Numbered from the stretch's first letter, positions 1 through 6,845 are shown. The stretch is DNA of 7,965 nt from Candidatus Ruminimicrobiellum caprinum (GCA_017413305.1 JAFPUA010000159.1:1-7965); one strand, 5' to 3'. Notes: generated by a model from the letters alone, not told the origin. Translations and numbers: made by a program.

Positions 1-2402
1 GTTGCTTCTCTGATTCTCTTCATCATGTTATCAAACAGAATAAAAGATTCTTTCTGATATTCTATTTTTGGATCTTTCTGTGCATAAGCCCTGTATCCTA
101 TACCCTTCTTTAACTGGTCAAGTTCGTACAGATTATCTTTCCATGCAACATCTATCATCTGAAGCATAACCATTCTTTCTATATGTCTTAAAAGAGGTTC
201 GCCGATTTCTTCTTTTCTTTTATCATAAGCTTCATGTATTTTATCAAGTAAAATATTTTTAAGTGCGTCTCTTGTAAGAAAATTCAAATCATCTGTATGT
301 TTCATTTCGAAATTTATTCCGAAACTTCTCATCATCCAAGCATGGAAATTTGCCCATTCCCACTGTTCAGGATAAGTTTTTTCCGGAGCCCAGTTTTCAA
401 TTTTCTCCTCAACAGACTCCAAAATCATATCTTGAATTGTGGCAGAAACATCTTCCCCTTCCAATATTTCATTTCTTAATCTGTAAACAGCTTCTCTTTG
501 TTTATTCATAACATTATCATAATCAATAAGCTGTTTTCTGATATCAAAGTTCATACCTTCCACTTTTCTCTGTGCACTTTCAACGGCTTTCGATATCCAT
601 GGATGCTGAATATCGTCACCCTCTTTAAGGCCAAGCCTCTGCATGAGAACAGACATTCTGTCAGAACCGAAAAGCCTCATCAACTCATCCTGCATAGAAA
701 GATAAAATCTTGATGCCCCGGGATCACCTTGACGGCCGGCTCTACCTCTTAACTGATTATCAATTCTTCGTGATTCATGCCTTTCCGTACCTATGATATA
801 CAAACCGCCTGCATCTCTGACGAATTTACTGTTTTCCTCATCGCCTGCACCAAGCACGATATCCGTACCTCTACCCGCCATGTTGGTAGCAATTGTCACT
901 GCACCTTTTGTACCGGCATTAGCAATAATCTGTGCTTCAAGCTCGTGATATTTTGCATTTAATACATTATGTGGAATACCTTTTTTTCTCAACATATCTG
1001 AAATGAGCTCAGATTTTTCAATTGATCTTGTACCAACCAGCACAGGCTGTCCTTTTCTCCAACACTGTTCAATATCTGCAACTATCGCATTATATTTTTC
1101 TCTTTCCGTTCTGTAAATAACATCGGGAAAATCTTTTCTTATCATCGGATTATTCGTAGGAACTTCAACAACTTTCAATTTATATATTTCCCAGAACTCG
1201 CCTTCTTCGGTAAGTGCTGTACCTGTCATACCGGCAATTTTGTTATACATTCTAAAAAAGTTCTGAAAAGTAATTGTGGCAAGAGTTTGATTTTCCTGCT
1301 CTATTTTTAAATTTTCTTTAGCTTCTATCGCTTGGTGCAATCCATCAGACCATCTTCTTCCAGGCATAAGACGCCCGGTAAATTCATCGACGATGATAAC
1401 TTCTCCGTCTTTAACAACATACGCAACATCTCTTTTATAAAGTTCGTGTGCTCTGATAGCCTGCGTAATATGATGTACCCACTCCGACTGCATATCTTCA
1501 TAAATATTTTTTACACCCAAGAATCTTTCCGCTTTCTGTACACCCTGCTCGGTAAGAACTACCGTATGATTTTTTTCATCGACAAGATAGTCATATCCTT
1601 TTGATAAATCTATACCTTCGTACTTTGCTTTTATTTCTTCGGATTCCGTTATGTGCCTGCCTTTAAGCATAGGGACTATTCTGTTTGCGACATAATATTT
1701 ATCTGTCGACTGTTCGCCTGCACCTGAAATAATCAACGGTGTTCTTGCTTCATCAATCAAAATAGAGTCAACCTCATCGACGATAGCATAATTCAACGGC
1801 CTTAAAACGCGTTGTTCTTTTGTGACAACCATATTATCTCTCAAATAATCAAAACCGAGTTCGTTATTTGTCACATAAGTTATATCACAGGCGTACGCTT
1901 TTTTTCTGTCGTCGTTAGATGTATCATGACAGATATTTCCTACGGTCATACCAAGCGCATTATATACCGGTTCCATCCACTCCTTATCTCTTTTTGCAAG
2001 GTAATCATTGACGGTAACTACATGTACGCCCTTTCCTTCCAAAGCATTAAGATATGTTGCAAGAGTTGCAACAAGAGTTTTACCTTCACCGGTTTTCATT
2101 TCGGCAATTTTGCCCTGATGTAAAATATATCCACCTATCATCTGTACGTCAAAATGTCTTAAACCTATTGTCCTTTTTGAAGCTTCTCTCACACAGGCAA
2201 AAGCTTCCGGTAAAATATCGTCGAGTTTTTCTCCATTTGCAAGGCGTTCTTTAAATTCTATTGTTTTATTTTTAAGTTCTTCGTCGGAAAGTTTCTGAAT
2301 TGCCGGTTCTAATGAATTGATTTTTTCTACTACGGGTCTAATTTTGTTTATATCTCTTTCGTTTTGGGATCCGAATATTGCACCTAATATTTCTTTTAAC
2401 AT
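1..2402 (-). CDS. secA: Preprotein translocase ATPase SecA (5' 800 codons; C-terminus beyond window)
   Basis: SecA is the cytoplasmic motor ATPase that pushes unfolded preproteins through the SecYEG channel in the inner membrane. The reading frame is open for 800 codons without a stop or frameshift. Visible motifs are Walker A MKTGEGKT (residues 102-109), Walker B IVDEVDSILIDEAR (207-220), TPLIISG (221-227), the AGMTGTA segment (390-396), AGRGTDIVLG (509-518) and the arginine-finger motif QLRGRAGRQGDPG (550-562). Later come the helical-scaffold region around QLIDYDNVMNKQR (624-636) and DVAWKDNLYELDQLKKGI (751-768). The usual His in the W-K-D/E-H-L stretch is Asn here (N758). The ATG at 2402 is preceded by AAGGA (2411-2415) with an 8-nt spacer, and MLKEILGAIFG is a typical SecA N-terminus. 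The C-terminal linker and metal-binding tail, if present, lie outside. It has its own promoter and is separated from rsfS by a terminator. Confidence 0.98.
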   Translation of the reverse strand, partial: MLKEILGAIFGSQNERDINKIRPVVEKINSLEPAIQKLSDEELKNKTIEFKERLANGEKLDDILPEAFACVREASKRTIGLRHFDVQMIGGYILHQGKIAEMKTGEGKTLVATLATYLNALEGKGVHVVTVNDYLAKRDKEWMEPVYNALGMTVGNICHDTSNDDRKKAYACDITYVTNNELGFDYLRDNMVVTKEQRVLRPLNYAIVDEVDSILIDEARTPLIISGAGEQSTDKYYVANRIVPMLKGRHITESEEIKAKYEGIDLSKGYDYLVDEKNHTVVLTEQGVQKAERFLGVKNIYEDMQSEWVHHITQAIRAHELYKRDVAYVVKDGEVIIVDEFTGRLMPGRRWSDGLHQAIEAKENLKIEQENQTLATITFQNFFRMYNKIAGMTGTALTEEGEFWEIYKLKVVEVPTNNPMIRKDFPDVIYRTEREKYNAIVADIEQCWRKGQPVLVGTRSIEKSELISDMLRKKGIPHNVLNAKYHELEAQIIANAGTKGAVTIATNMAGRGTDIVLGAGDEENSKFVRDAGGLYIIGTERHESRRIDNQLRGRAGRQGDPGASRFYLSMQDELMRLFGSDRMSVLMQRLGLKEGDDIQHPWISKAVESAQRKVEGMNFDIRKQLIDYDNVMNKQREAVYRLRNEILEGEDVSATIQDMILESVEEKIENWAPEKTYPEQWEWANFHAWMMRSFGINFEMKHTDDLNFLTRDALKNILLDKIHEAYDKRKEEIGEPLLRHIERMVMLQMIDVAWKDNLYELDQLKKGIGYRAYAQKDPKIEYQKESFILFDNMMKRIREA

Positions 2403-2443
2403 ATTTTTTTTCCTTTTTCTGCACAGTAATTATTTTGTCATAT

Positions 2444-2472
2444 ATTTTACTTTTTTTCGACCCAAAATTCAA
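2444..2472 (-). promoter_or_regulatory. Predicted sigma70-type promoter for secA
   Basis: On the minus strand TTGAAT (2467-2472) is followed after exactly 17 nt by TAAAAT (2444-2449). These match the -35 and -10 consensus hexamers at 4 of 6 and 5 of 6 positions. The promoter lies just downstream of the rsfS terminator and leaves a 5' leader of roughly 35 nt before the secA ATG. The hexamers are seen directly; activity is inferred, and AT-rich DNA gives chance matches. Confidence 0.5.
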
Positions 2473-2483
2473 TAAAAAAATGT

Positions 2484-2512
2484 AGCCAAAAAACGCAAAG
2501 CGTTCTTTGGCT
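2484..2512 (-). terminator. Intrinsic terminator of the rib-rsfS operon
   Basis: The minus-strand RNA reads AGCCAAAGAACGC, loop UUU, then GCGUUUUUUGGCU, a 13-bp stem with one G-U pair. It is followed by ACA and a run of seven U (2474-2480). It lies 22 nt after the rsfS stop codon and before the secA promoter. There is no T run on the plus-strand side, so it works in the minus direction only. Confidence 0.9.
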
Positions 2513-2534
2513 TAACATTAAAAATAAAAAAGAT

Positions 2535-2873
2535 TTAGCGGGATTTTTTCCAGATACTTTCTAAGTCGTATAAATATCTTAAATCTTGGCTCATAACATG
2601 GACAATAATACCGCCGAAATCAAGGACTTTCCAATTGATTGCAGTTTTACCGCCGTCTCTTCTTAACACTTTAACATCGTAATCTTCTTTAAAAGTTTTC
2701 TCTATTTCATTTACTATCGCATTTATCTGCGGCATAGAATTAGCCGTCGCTATAACAAAATAGTTTGTAATTTCCGTCTTTTTTCTTACATCAAGAATTA
2801 CAACATTTTCGCCTTTTTTATCTTCAGCAATCTGTTTTGCAATTTTTGACAATTTTGAAAAATTTATCTTCAT
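2535..2873 (-). CDS. rsfS: Ribosome silencing factor RsfS (RsfA/Iojap/YbeB family)
   Basis: RsfS binds ribosomal protein uL14 on the large subunit and blocks subunit joining, lowering translation during starvation. The 112-residue length is normal for the family. Family landmarks are VVILDVRKKTEITNYFVIATA (residues 24-44), QINAIVNEIEK (49-59), the W-K-V-L-D-F-G-G-I-I-V-H-V strand block (81-93) and the C-terminal YLYDLESIWKK (100-110). The ATG at 2873 has AGAGG 5 nt upstream (2879-2883). That ribosome binding site overlaps the ribH stop codon, and the intergenic gap is only 9 nt, so it is translated from the rib transcript. Placing rsfS behind ribH would tie a translation factor to FMN-controlled transcription unless an internal promoter exists, and I see none. 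Confidence 0.95.
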   Translation of the reverse strand: MKINFSKLSKIAKQIAEDKKGENVVILDVRKKTEITNYFVIATANSMPQINAIVNEIEKTFKEDYDVKVLRRDGGKTAINWKVLDFGGIIVHVMSQDLRYLYDLESIWKKSR

Positions 2874-2882
2874 AAAAACCTC

Positions 2883-3344
2883 TTATATTTGCTGATAAAG
2901 ATTTACCAATTCTATTGCCGTAAGTGCAGCATCAGAACCTTTGTTGCCTGCTTTCGTTCCTGCTCTTTCAATAGCCTGTTCAATAGAATCTGTAGTCAAT
3001 ACACCGAATGTTACAGGAACTTTGCTCGACAAACCTACTGCAGCGACGCCTTTAGAAACTTCGGCAGAAACATAATCAAAATGAGGTGTTGCTCCTCTTA
3101 TAACGCAGCCTAAACAGACAACAGCGTCATATTTATTTGATTCTGACAATTTTTTTGCTACGGCCGGAATTTCAAATGCTCCCGGTACCCAAACTGTTGT
3201 AATATCTTCTTCTTTTGCACCGTGTCTTGTCAAAGTATCTACTGCCCCGGATATGAGCTTATTTGTAATAAACTCATTAAATCTTGATACAACAATTGCA
3301 AACTTTTTTCCGTCTGCTTTTAAAACACCATTAATTACTTTCAT
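2883..3344 (-). CDS. ribH: 6,7-dimethyl-8-ribityllumazine synthase
   Basis: RibH condenses 5-amino-6-ribitylaminouracil with 3,4-dihydroxy-2-butanone 4-phosphate to give lumazine, the penultimate step of riboflavin synthesis. The 153-residue protein matches the family length. Key elements are SRFNEFI (residues 20-26, aromatic F22), VPGAFEIP (53-60), CVIRGATPHFDYV (80-92) with the catalytic His at H88, and TFGVLTTD (112-119) followed by IERAGTK (125-131) with phosphate-binding R127. These positions agree with Bacillus subtilis numbering as I recall it. The ATG at 3344 has a strong AAGGAG (3351-3356) with a 6-nt spacer, and this site overlaps the ribBA stop codon, suggesting translational coupling. 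Confidence 0.98.
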   Translation of the reverse strand: MKVINGVLKADGKKFAIVVSRFNEFITNKLISGAVDTLTRHGAKEEDITTVWVPGAFEIPAVAKKLSESNKYDAVVCLGCVIRGATPHFDYVSAEVSKGVAAVGLSSKVPVTFGVLTTDSIEQAIERAGTKAGNKGSDAALTAIELVNLYQQI

Positions 3345-3354
3345 TTTATTCTCC

Positions 3355-4575
3355 TTAAATGAGTTTCAATTTGTGTCCCATTTTTTCTTTTTTAGTTTTT
3401 AAGTATCTTTTGTTCACTGGATTCGGTTTCATTTCTATCGGAACTCGTTTTGTTATTTTCAAACCATACCCGTCAAGCCCGATAATTTTTTTAGGATTAT
3501 TTGTCATAAGATTTATGCTTGATATTCCAAGCTCACATAAAATCTGTGCTCCGATACCGTAGTCTCTTAAATCCGGTGCGAAGCCTAAAGCAACATTTGC
3601 TTCCACGGTATCAAGTCCCTGCTCCTGCAATTTATAAGCTTTAAGCTTATTTGCAAGACCTATACCTCTACCCTCTTGATGCATATACAATACTACGCCT
3701 GTTCCTTCTTTTTCTATCATTTTGAGCGCAGTTTCTAACTGTTCACCGCAATCACATTTTAAAGAATGGAAAATATCGCCTGTTTCACATGAAGAATGTA
3801 CCCTTACCAACACATTTTTCTTACCTTTAACATCGCCTTTTATTATTGCAAGATGATTTTCTTTAGTAATCATATCTTCAAACAAAGAAAGTTTAAATAC
3901 ACCAAACTTCGTCGGAAAATTAACAGAAACAACTTCTTTTATAAGCTTTTCGGTTTCTCTTCTGTATTTTATTAAATCTTGAACGGTAATTATTTTAAGT
4001 TTATGTTTTTTGGCAAAAACAAAAAGATCTTTCATTCTTGCCATTGTACCGTCTTCTTTCATTATTTCACATATAACGGCACTTTTATCAAGCCCTGCAA
4101 GCATAGCCAAATCAATCGATGCTTCCGTATGCCCTGCACGAACAAGTACTCCGCCCTCTTTGTATCTTAAAGGAAAAATGTGTCCCGGGCTGACAAAATC
4201 GTCTGCAACAGATTTTGAATTCGATAAAGCTTTAATTGTTTTTGCTCTGTCAAAAGCAGAAATTCCCGTTGTTGTTCCTTTTTTATAATCTATAGATTCA
4301 GTGAAAGAACATGCAATGTTATTTGTCAACATACCGTGCTTTCTTTCCATAACATCTATTTCAAGTCTGTCCAAAGTATCACCGTTTACGGGAGCACAAA
4401 CAAGTCCTCTGCCGTATTTCGTCATAAAATTAATTGTTTCAGGTGTCACTTTCTCTGCAGCACAAACTAAATCACCTTCATTTTCTCTGGACGGATCATC
4501 AACCACTATAACCATTTTCCCTTTTTTGATATCCTTGACTGCATCTTGTATTGACGAAAAATTATTATTTTTCAT
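3355..4575 (-). CDS. ribBA: Bifunctional 3,4-dihydroxy-2-butanone 4-phosphate synthase / GTP cyclohydrolase II
   Basis: This two-domain cytosolic enzyme supplies both riboflavin precursors. The RibB half (about residues 1-205) turns ribulose 5-phosphate into dihydroxybutanone phosphate. It shows the acidic loop DDPSRENEGD (26-35), YGRGLVCAPV (54-63), TTTGISAFDRAKTI (101-114) and RAGHTEASIDL (146-156) with the conserved H149. The RibA half (about 206-406) opens the GTP imidazole ring. It shows the zinc cysteines C263, C274 and C276 within SSCETGDIFHSLKCDCGEQ, then HQEGRGIGL (299-307), the DLRDYG segment (335-340, D335 and R337 at the proposed catalytic positions) and TNNPKKI (358-364). All expected residues appear present, so both activities are likely. 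The ATG at 4575 has GGAGG (4586-4590) at a long 10-nt spacing. A nearer ATG 7 nt upstream is out of frame. Confidence 0.98.
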   Translation of the reverse strand: MKNNNFSSIQDAVKDIKKGKMVIVVDDPSRENEGDLVCAAEKVTPETINFMTKYGRGLVCAPVNGDTLDRLEIDVMERKHGMLTNNIACSFTESIDYKKGTTTGISAFDRAKTIKALSNSKSVADDFVSPGHIFPLRYKEGGVLVRAGHTEASIDLAMLAGLDKSAVICEIMKEDGTMARMKDLFVFAKKHKLKIITVQDLIKYRRETEKLIKEVVSVNFPTKFGVFKLSLFEDMITKENHLAIIKGDVKGKKNVLVRVHSSCETGDIFHSLKCDCGEQLETALKMIEKEGTGVVLYMHQEGRGIGLANKLKAYKLQEQGLDTVEANVALGFAPDLRDYGIGAQILCELGISSINLMTNNPKKIIGLDGYGLKITKRVPIEMKPNPVNKRYLKTKKEKMGHKLKLI

Positions 4576-4582
4576 TTCCCAT

Positions 4583-4614
4583 TTTCCTCCAATCTTCTAA
4601 TCTTCCTTTCTTCT
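4583..4614 (-). repeat. Four degenerate purine-rich octamers at the ribE/ribBA junction
   Basis: On the minus strand the junction reads as four 8-nt units: AGAAGAAA, GGAAGATT, AGAAGATT and GGAGGAAA. The first unit contains the last two bases of the ribE TAG stop and the last contains the ribBA Shine-Dalgarno. The periodicity is visible, but the array is short and low in complexity, so it may be chance purine enrichment near a ribosome binding site. Confidence 0.35.
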
Positions 4615-5236
4615 AAATAAAGCCGTTTTCTTTTAACAAGTCCATTGTTATTTCTTTCTTCTCGTCTTTCTTGTTAAACAACTTTTCTACATATTTTGCA
4701 AAAACATCTATTTCTATATTTACAATATCTCCGGTCTTACGAGTATAAAATATTGTTTTGTTAAATGTTTCAGGTATCATTGTGACAGAAAAAATATTTT
4801 CATTATTTTCCGCAACAGTTAAACTGATACCATCAATAGCAATAAACCCTTTTTTTACTATATATTTTTTTATAAGCTCATTTACTTCAAAAGAAATAAA
4901 ATAAAAATTACCGTCTTTTTTTATATCTATAATTTTTGTCGATGTATCTATATGTCCCGACACAATATGACCGCCGAGCCTTGTTTGTAATGTTAAAGCT
5001 CTTTCTAAATTTACAACAGAATTTTTCTTAAGTAGCGAAATATTTGTTATATCGCTTGTCGTCGGACTATAGTCAAAACTAAGAATTTTATTTTTTATTT
5101 CAGTTACAGTTAAACAGACACCATTGACAGCAATACTGTCACCTGTTTTAATATCGGTTAAAACAGTTTCTATTTCTATTTGTGAATTTGTAATATTTAT
5201 TACTTTTCCTATATCTTCAACTATTCCTGTAAACAA
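4613..5236 (-). CDS. ribE: Riboflavin synthase (alpha chain), TTG start
   Basis: This enzyme dismutates two lumazine molecules into riboflavin and a pyrimidine that is recycled. Two lumazine-binding barrels are visible. Barrel 1 has MFTGIVEDIG (1-10), GDSIAVNGVCLTV (32-44, C41) and RLGGHIVSGHID (86-97). Barrel 2 has KKGFIAIDGISLTV (128-141) and MIPETFNKT (153-161). The C-terminus is a lysine-rich linker and ITMDLLKENGFI. The length of 207 residues is normal. The start must be the TTG at 5236, because MFTGIVE is the invariant N-terminus. GGAGG (5246-5250) lies 9 nt upstream, inside a perfect hairpin. In barrel 1 the usual P-E-T-x-x-x-T stretch reads SPTTSDIT (57-64), a divergence at a ligand-contact region. 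The gene is also named ribC in some genomes. Confidence 0.96.
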   Translation of the reverse strand: MFTGIVEDIGKVINITNSQIEIETVLTDIKTGDSIAVNGVCLTVTEIKNKILSFDYSPTTSDITNISLLKKNSVVNLERALTLQTRLGGHIVSGHIDTSTKIIDIKKDGNFYFISFEVNELIKKYIVKKGFIAIDGISLTVAENNENIFSVTMIPETFNKTIFYTRKTGDIVNIEIDVFAKYVEKLFNKKDEKKEITMDLLKENGFI

Positions 5237-5238
5237 TT

Positions 5239-5259
5239 TATAAAACCTCCGGTTTTATA
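5239..5259 (-). promoter_or_regulatory. Perfect hairpin holding the ribE Shine-Dalgarno
   Basis: The sequence is an exact 9-bp inverted repeat, TATAAAACC and GGTTTTATA, around a 3-nt loop. In the minus-strand RNA the ribE GGAGG occupies the loop (GGA) plus the first two stem pairs (GG), and the TTG start follows 2 nt after the stem. This would limit ribosome access. There is no U run after it, so it is not a terminator. It directly adjoins the heptamer array that ends the four-helix-bundle gene. Confidence 0.65.
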
Positions 5260-5260
5260 T

Positions 5261-5295
5261 AGCTTAAAGATTAAAGCTTAGAGCTTAGAGTTTTA
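5261..5295. repeat. Heptamer tandem array, 3' side of the four-helix-bundle gene
   Basis: On the plus strand five consecutive 7-mers can be read: AGCTTAA, AGATTAA, AGCTTAG, AGCTTAG and AGTTTTA. The first four fit AGMTTAR. The array overlaps the last codons and the TAA stop (5271-5273) of the inserted gene, so its C-terminal residues T-L-S-S-K-L are repeat-encoded. The array is in inverted orientation relative to the one at 5684-5718. Confidence 0.8.
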
Positions 5296-5666
5296 TATCT
5301 TTTTAATTGTGATAACTTTAATGCATTTATTTGTCTATTTAAATTATTCAATTCATCCCTTATTTTCAAATACAAATCTTTGTTTATAAAATTTAACTCA
5401 TAAGAAATTATTATTTGATTTAATATTTCAAACAAACTTCCTATTGATATCTCTGTAAATTTAGCCTGTTCTTTTAAAGATATTTTTGCAGACCCTTCTG
5501 CTAAATTTGAAGAAACAGAAACTGCAGCTCTTCTGAGTTGAGAAACTAATCCAAATTTTTCGTTATTTGGAAACTTATCTGTTATCTCATAAATCTTTTT
5601 TGCAAACTTAATAGATTTTTTCCAAACATCTAATGTTTCAAATGTGTAAATATATTTTTCTTTCAT
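5271..5666 (-). CDS. Four-helix-bundle protein, 23S rRNA-intervening-sequence (S23/IVP) family
   Basis: This 131-residue protein belongs to the family first seen in intervening sequences of 23S rRNA genes, and its fold resembles the Avd accessory protein of diversity-generating retroelements. No biochemical function is firmly established. Hallmarks are the F-E-x-L-D-V-W-K-K-S opening (residues 9-18), KFGLVSQLRRAAVSVSSNLA (36-55) with EGSAK next (56-60), and an E-x-x-K-F-x-x-I-S-x-G-S-x-x-E pattern in helix 3. I chose the ATG at 5666, which has GGAAATAGG upstream (AGG at 5674-5676, 7-nt spacer). A TTG 18 nt further upstream has no ribosome binding site. The gene interrupts an otherwise standard ribD-ribE order, is flanked by inverted heptamer arrays, and its own 3' end lies in one of them. 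A mobile or repeat-associated insertion is inferred; it is still co-directional and probably co-transcribed. Confidence 0.92.
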   Translation of the reverse strand: MKEKYIYTFETLDVWKKSIKFAKKIYEITDKFPNNEKFGLVSQLRRAAVSVSSNLAEGSAKISLKEQAKFTEISIGSLFEILNQIIISYELNFINKDLYLKIRDELNNLNRQINALKLSQLKRYKTLSSKL

Positions 5667-5683
5667 ATTATTGCCTATTTCCA

Positions 5684-5718
5684 AACTTTAAGCTTTCAGC
5701 TGTAAGCTATAAGCTATT
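5684..5718. repeat. Heptamer tandem array, 5' side of the four-helix-bundle gene
   Basis: On the plus strand the units are AACTTTA, AGCTTTC, AGCTGTA, AGCTATA and AGCTATT, fitting AGCTNTA. This is the reverse complement, in register, of the AGCTTAN units at 5261-5295, so the two arrays form loose terminal inverted repeats around the four-helix-bundle gene. Read on the minus strand, the first unit is TAGCTTA, and its first three bases are the ribD stop codon. Confidence 0.8.
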
Positions 5719-6805
5719 TTTGCTTTGCAAAAATAACAATATCATTATCAAACTTTTTTATATCAATCTTTTTAAATTTAAAAGCATCCTTAATATTTTT
5801 CTCTCCGTCACCTTCAACAAAAGTTTTGGCATTTCTGCCGCCAACAATTATCGGAGCAATAAACAAAACAACCTCATCAACTTTTCCTGTTTTTAATACG
5901 GAAGAATTTATTTCCCCTCCGCCTTCAACAAGAATCTTTTTCAACGCCATTTTGTTTAATTTTTCTATTATTACATCAAAATCTTTCTTTGCCTGATTAA
6001 AATTAATTGGTATTAATCTGACACAATCTTTTTTGAAATAAGCAGGAACTTTTTTTATTTTTTCGTCGTATAAAACAATCGTAGGTACAGTTCCGTCAAG
6101 AACATTATATTTTGAAGGAATTTTTAATTTTTCATCTAAAACAACTCTTATGGGATTTTTCCCGTAACCGTGCGATGACAAATTAGGATTATCTTTTAAA
6201 ACTGTATTTGTCCCGACAAGTATTGCATCAAATTTTGTTCTCAATTTATGAACAAACTTTCTTGATTTTTCGTTTGATATCCATTTTGAATCGCCTGTTT
6301 CAGAAGCAATTTTTCCGTCCAAAGAAACAGCAGACTTCACAAGAATGTAAGGTTTAGTATTTTTGATATTATCAATATATTCTTTGTTCAGTTTAATAGC
6401 TTGTTTTTCCAGAACACCATTTATTACTTCTATACCTGCTTGTTTTAATTTATTAAAACTTTTCCCACCAGTCAGTTTGTTAGGATCTTTCATAGCACAA
6501 ACAACAGTTTTTATTTTAGATTTTATTATCAAATCTACACATGGAGGACATTTTCCCCAATTGTTGCAAGGTTCTAAATTTACATATAATGTAGAACCTG
6601 CAACATCTTTTTTGTTTGCAGAATTTATTGCTTCGGCCTCGGCATGAGCTGCACCGAAATATTTATGATAACCTTTGGATACTATTTTCCCGTCTTTAAC
6701 AATAATTGCACCAACTAAAGGATTAGGAAAAACAAAACCTTCTCCCTTTTTTGCTAAAGAAAGTGCTAACTGCATATATTGTCTGTGGTTAATATTTTTT
6801 TTCAT
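5714..6805 (-). CDS. ribD: Bifunctional diaminohydroxyphosphoribosylaminopyrimidine deaminase / 5-amino-6-(5-phosphoribosylamino)uracil reductase
   Basis: RibD carries out the second and third steps of the GTP branch of riboflavin synthesis. The deaminase domain (about residues 1-145) has FPNPLVGAIIV (25-35, N28), the zinc motif HAE (54-56) and PCNNWGKCPPC (79-89), giving zinc ligands H54, C80 and C89 and proton-shuttle E56. The usual second motif is PC-S/N-H-x-G-R/K-T-PPC. Here the His is Asn (N82) and the Thr is Cys (C86). The NADPH-dependent reductase domain (about 150-363) has VKSAVSLDGKIA (156-167), GTNTVLKDNPNLS (198-210), VEGGGEINSSVL (293-304) and FIAPIIVGG (315-323). At 363 residues the length is normal. 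The ATG at 6805 has GGAG (6816-6819) 10 nt upstream. A longer frame from a TTG at 6850 would read through the terminator hairpin and is rejected. The TAG stop falls in a heptamer repeat. Confidence 0.97.
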   Translation of the reverse strand: MKKNINHRQYMQLALSLAKKGEGFVFPNPLVGAIIVKDGKIVSKGYHKYFGAAHAEAEAINSANKKDVAGSTLYVNLEPCNNWGKCPPCVDLIIKSKIKTVVCAMKDPNKLTGGKSFNKLKQAGIEVINGVLEKQAIKLNKEYIDNIKNTKPYILVKSAVSLDGKIASETGDSKWISNEKSRKFVHKLRTKFDAILVGTNTVLKDNPNLSSHGYGKNPIRVVLDEKLKIPSKYNVLDGTVPTIVLYDEKIKKVPAYFKKDCVRLIPINFNQAKKDFDVIIEKLNKMALKKILVEGGGEINSSVLKTGKVDEVVLFIAPIIVGGRNAKTFVEGDGEKNIKDAFKFKKIDIKKFDNDIVIFAKQK

Positions 6806-6845
6806 AAAATAAAAACTCCGAAAAAATATAAATTCTTTCGGGGTT
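6806..6845 (-). terminator. Riboswitch-controlled intrinsic terminator overlapping the ribD ribosome binding site
   Basis: In the minus-strand RNA, AACCCCGAAAGAA (6833-6845) pairs with UUUUUUCGGAGUU (6814-6826) across a 6-nt loop. This gives 12 of 13 pairs including one G-U, with one C-A mismatch. The stem is followed by UUUUUAUUUU and immediately by the ribD ATG. The ribD Shine-Dalgarno GGAG (6816-6819) lies in the 3' strand of the stem. Formation of this hairpin would therefore both stop transcription and hide the ribosome binding site. It is the expression platform of the FMN riboswitch upstream. Confidence 0.85.

Noticed and set aside
1812..2123. Plus-strand open frame opposite secA
   Set aside because: It lies wholly antisense to highly conserved SecA motifs, and its translation shows no recognisable domain. 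Similar plus-strand frames opposite ribBA, ribH and ribD are rejected for the same reason.
4301..4600. Plus-strand 99-residue frame with hydrophobic stretches opposite ribBA
   Set aside because: It is a shadow of the conserved RibB N-terminus. It has no ribosome binding site of note and no family resemblance.
5667..5684. TTG start of the four-helix-bundle gene at 5684
   Set aside because: No Shine-Dalgarno precedes it and it lies at the edge of the heptamer array. The ATG at 5666 has a plausible site and fits the family start.
5261..5718. CRISPR-like repeat arrangement
   Set aside because: Units are 7 nt, degenerate and contiguous without spacers, and no cas gene is present.
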